Assembly (NCBI GenBank): GCA_029077775.1
Contig: JAQNCU010000196.1
Span: 1-5,981, forward strand
DNA length: 5,981 bases
DNA from: Acidocella sp.
Lineage (GTDB): Bacteria > Pseudomonadota > Alphaproteobacteria > Acetobacterales > Acetobacteraceae
Reading direction: 5' to 3'
A program made the position numbers and the translations under genes. Every line of letters starts with the position of its first letter. Position 1 is the stretch's first letter. Shown piece after piece: positions 5,808 to 5,981 of the stretch. The notes beneath the pieces were generated by a model. The model had not been told where the DNA came from. It did no database searches and saw nothing but the letters and a program-made list of their open reading frames with translations.

Positions 5808-5836
5808 AAAATACAGGAATTTCAAGGGTTTTTCAA
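5808..5836 (-). promoter_or_regulatory. Probable sigma70-type promoter of int
   Basis: On the minus strand TTGAAA (5836-5831) and TATTTT (5813-5808) are separated by exactly 17 bases, close to the TTGACA/TATAAT consensus. Transcription would start near 5801 and give a leader of about 100 nt before the int ATG. It is the best promoter match I found in the window. Confidence 0.6.
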
Positions 5837-5865
5837 TCGTTAGCGGTCATTGCCAGACAGGAAAT

Positions 5866-5895
5866 TGGAGCGGGTAGCGGGAATCGAACCCGCGC
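5866..5895 (-). other. Presumed attachment site: 3' end of the tRNA-Gly gene
   Basis: P4-type integrases recombine within the 3' part of tRNA genes, and here int lies just beyond the tRNA 3' end with only a control region between. The T arm, acceptor 3' strand and CCA are therefore the likely att core. The matching direct repeat at the far end is not in the window, so the exact crossover cannot be placed. Inferred from position and family knowledge. Confidence 0.5.
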
Positions 5896-5939
5896 ATCAA
5901 GCTTGGGAAGCTAACAGGCTACCATTACATCATACCCGC
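5866..5939 (-). tRNA. tRNA-Gly(CCC)
   Basis: A 74-nt cloverleaf with encoded CCA. Seen on the minus strand: acceptor stem GCGGGTA/TACCCGC perfect over 7 pairs, discriminator T, T stem GCGGG/CCCGC perfect around TTCGATT, D loop AATGGTA, anticodon loop TTCCCAA with anticodon CCC. Two stems are imperfect: the D stem (ATGT/GCCT) has a T-C mismatch and the anticodon stem (TTAGC/GCTTG) has a T-T mismatch plus a T-G pair. It decodes GGG. Its 3' end faces the integrase, which marks it as the insertion target. It may be the host's normal gene or a copy rebuilt by the element. Confidence 0.92.
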
Positions 5940-5949
5940 CGTGCAACCG

Positions 5950-5978
5950 CTTCTAGAGGGTGGATGTTGACCATGCAA
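5950..5978 (-). promoter_or_regulatory. Possible promoter of the tRNA-Gly gene
   Basis: TTGCAT (5978-5973) and TAGAAG (5955-5950) on the minus strand are 17 bases apart. The -10 match is poor and transcription would start only a few bases before the tRNA 5' end at 5939, so this is tentative. Confidence 0.3.
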
Positions 5979-5981
5979 GGG

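Noticed and set aside
1..5981. CRISPR array, insertion sequence or rRNA
   Set aside because: No regularly spaced repeats, no transposase frame with terminal repeats and no rRNA-like sequence were found on either strand.

Overview
The window looks like the integrase end of an integrative and conjugative or mobilizable element (ICE/IME) sitting at a tRNA-Gly gene in a GC-rich alphaproteobacterium. The clues to the host are weak: high GC in most genes, an alphaproteobacterial flavour to the MobF relaxase and coupling protein, and a tRNA with encoded CCA. A sphingomonad or an acetic-acid-type bacterium would fit, but the genus cannot be fixed from the sequence. Every gene I accept is on the minus strand, so transcription runs from high to low coordinates.

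Layout from the tRNA inward: (1) tRNA-Gly(CCC) at 5866-5939, with its 3' end facing the element. (2) A 166-bp control and attachment region (5700-5865) holding a good sigma70-type promoter, a palindrome at the predicted transcription start, and two interleaved inverted repeats that cover the integrase ribosome binding site. (3) A complete P4-family tyrosine integrase (4479-5699). (4) A 294-residue membrane-anchored protein of unknown function (3598-4482), coupled to the integrase by an ATGA start/stop overlap and clearly lower in GC. (5) A 57-residue AlpA/excisionase-type helix-turn-helix protein (3243-3416). (6) A gene-free stretch of about 480 bp (2762-3242) that contains a 13-nt match to the F-plasmid nic core and a strong hairpin, interpreted as oriT. 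(7) A tightly overlapping three-gene mobilization operon in the order of R388 trwA-trwB-trwC: a ribbon-helix-helix-like accessory protein (2399-2761), a type IV coupling protein (558-2402) and the N-terminal 186 residues of a MobF relaxase (1-558, running off the window).

How it would work together (inference): Int, probably with the small HTH protein as excision factor or activator, moves the element in and out of the tRNA 3' end. After excision the MobF relaxase, helped by the RHH protein, nicks at 2902/2903 and transfers the strand with the integrase side leading and the mobilization operon last; the coupling protein feeds it to a type IV secretion channel. No mating-pair-formation genes are in the window, so self-transfer versus mobilization by a helper cannot be decided. 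The best candidates for something undescribed are the integrase-coupled membrane protein, the interleaved-repeat leader of int, and the F-like nic site in a trwABC-type module carried by a tRNA-integrated element.
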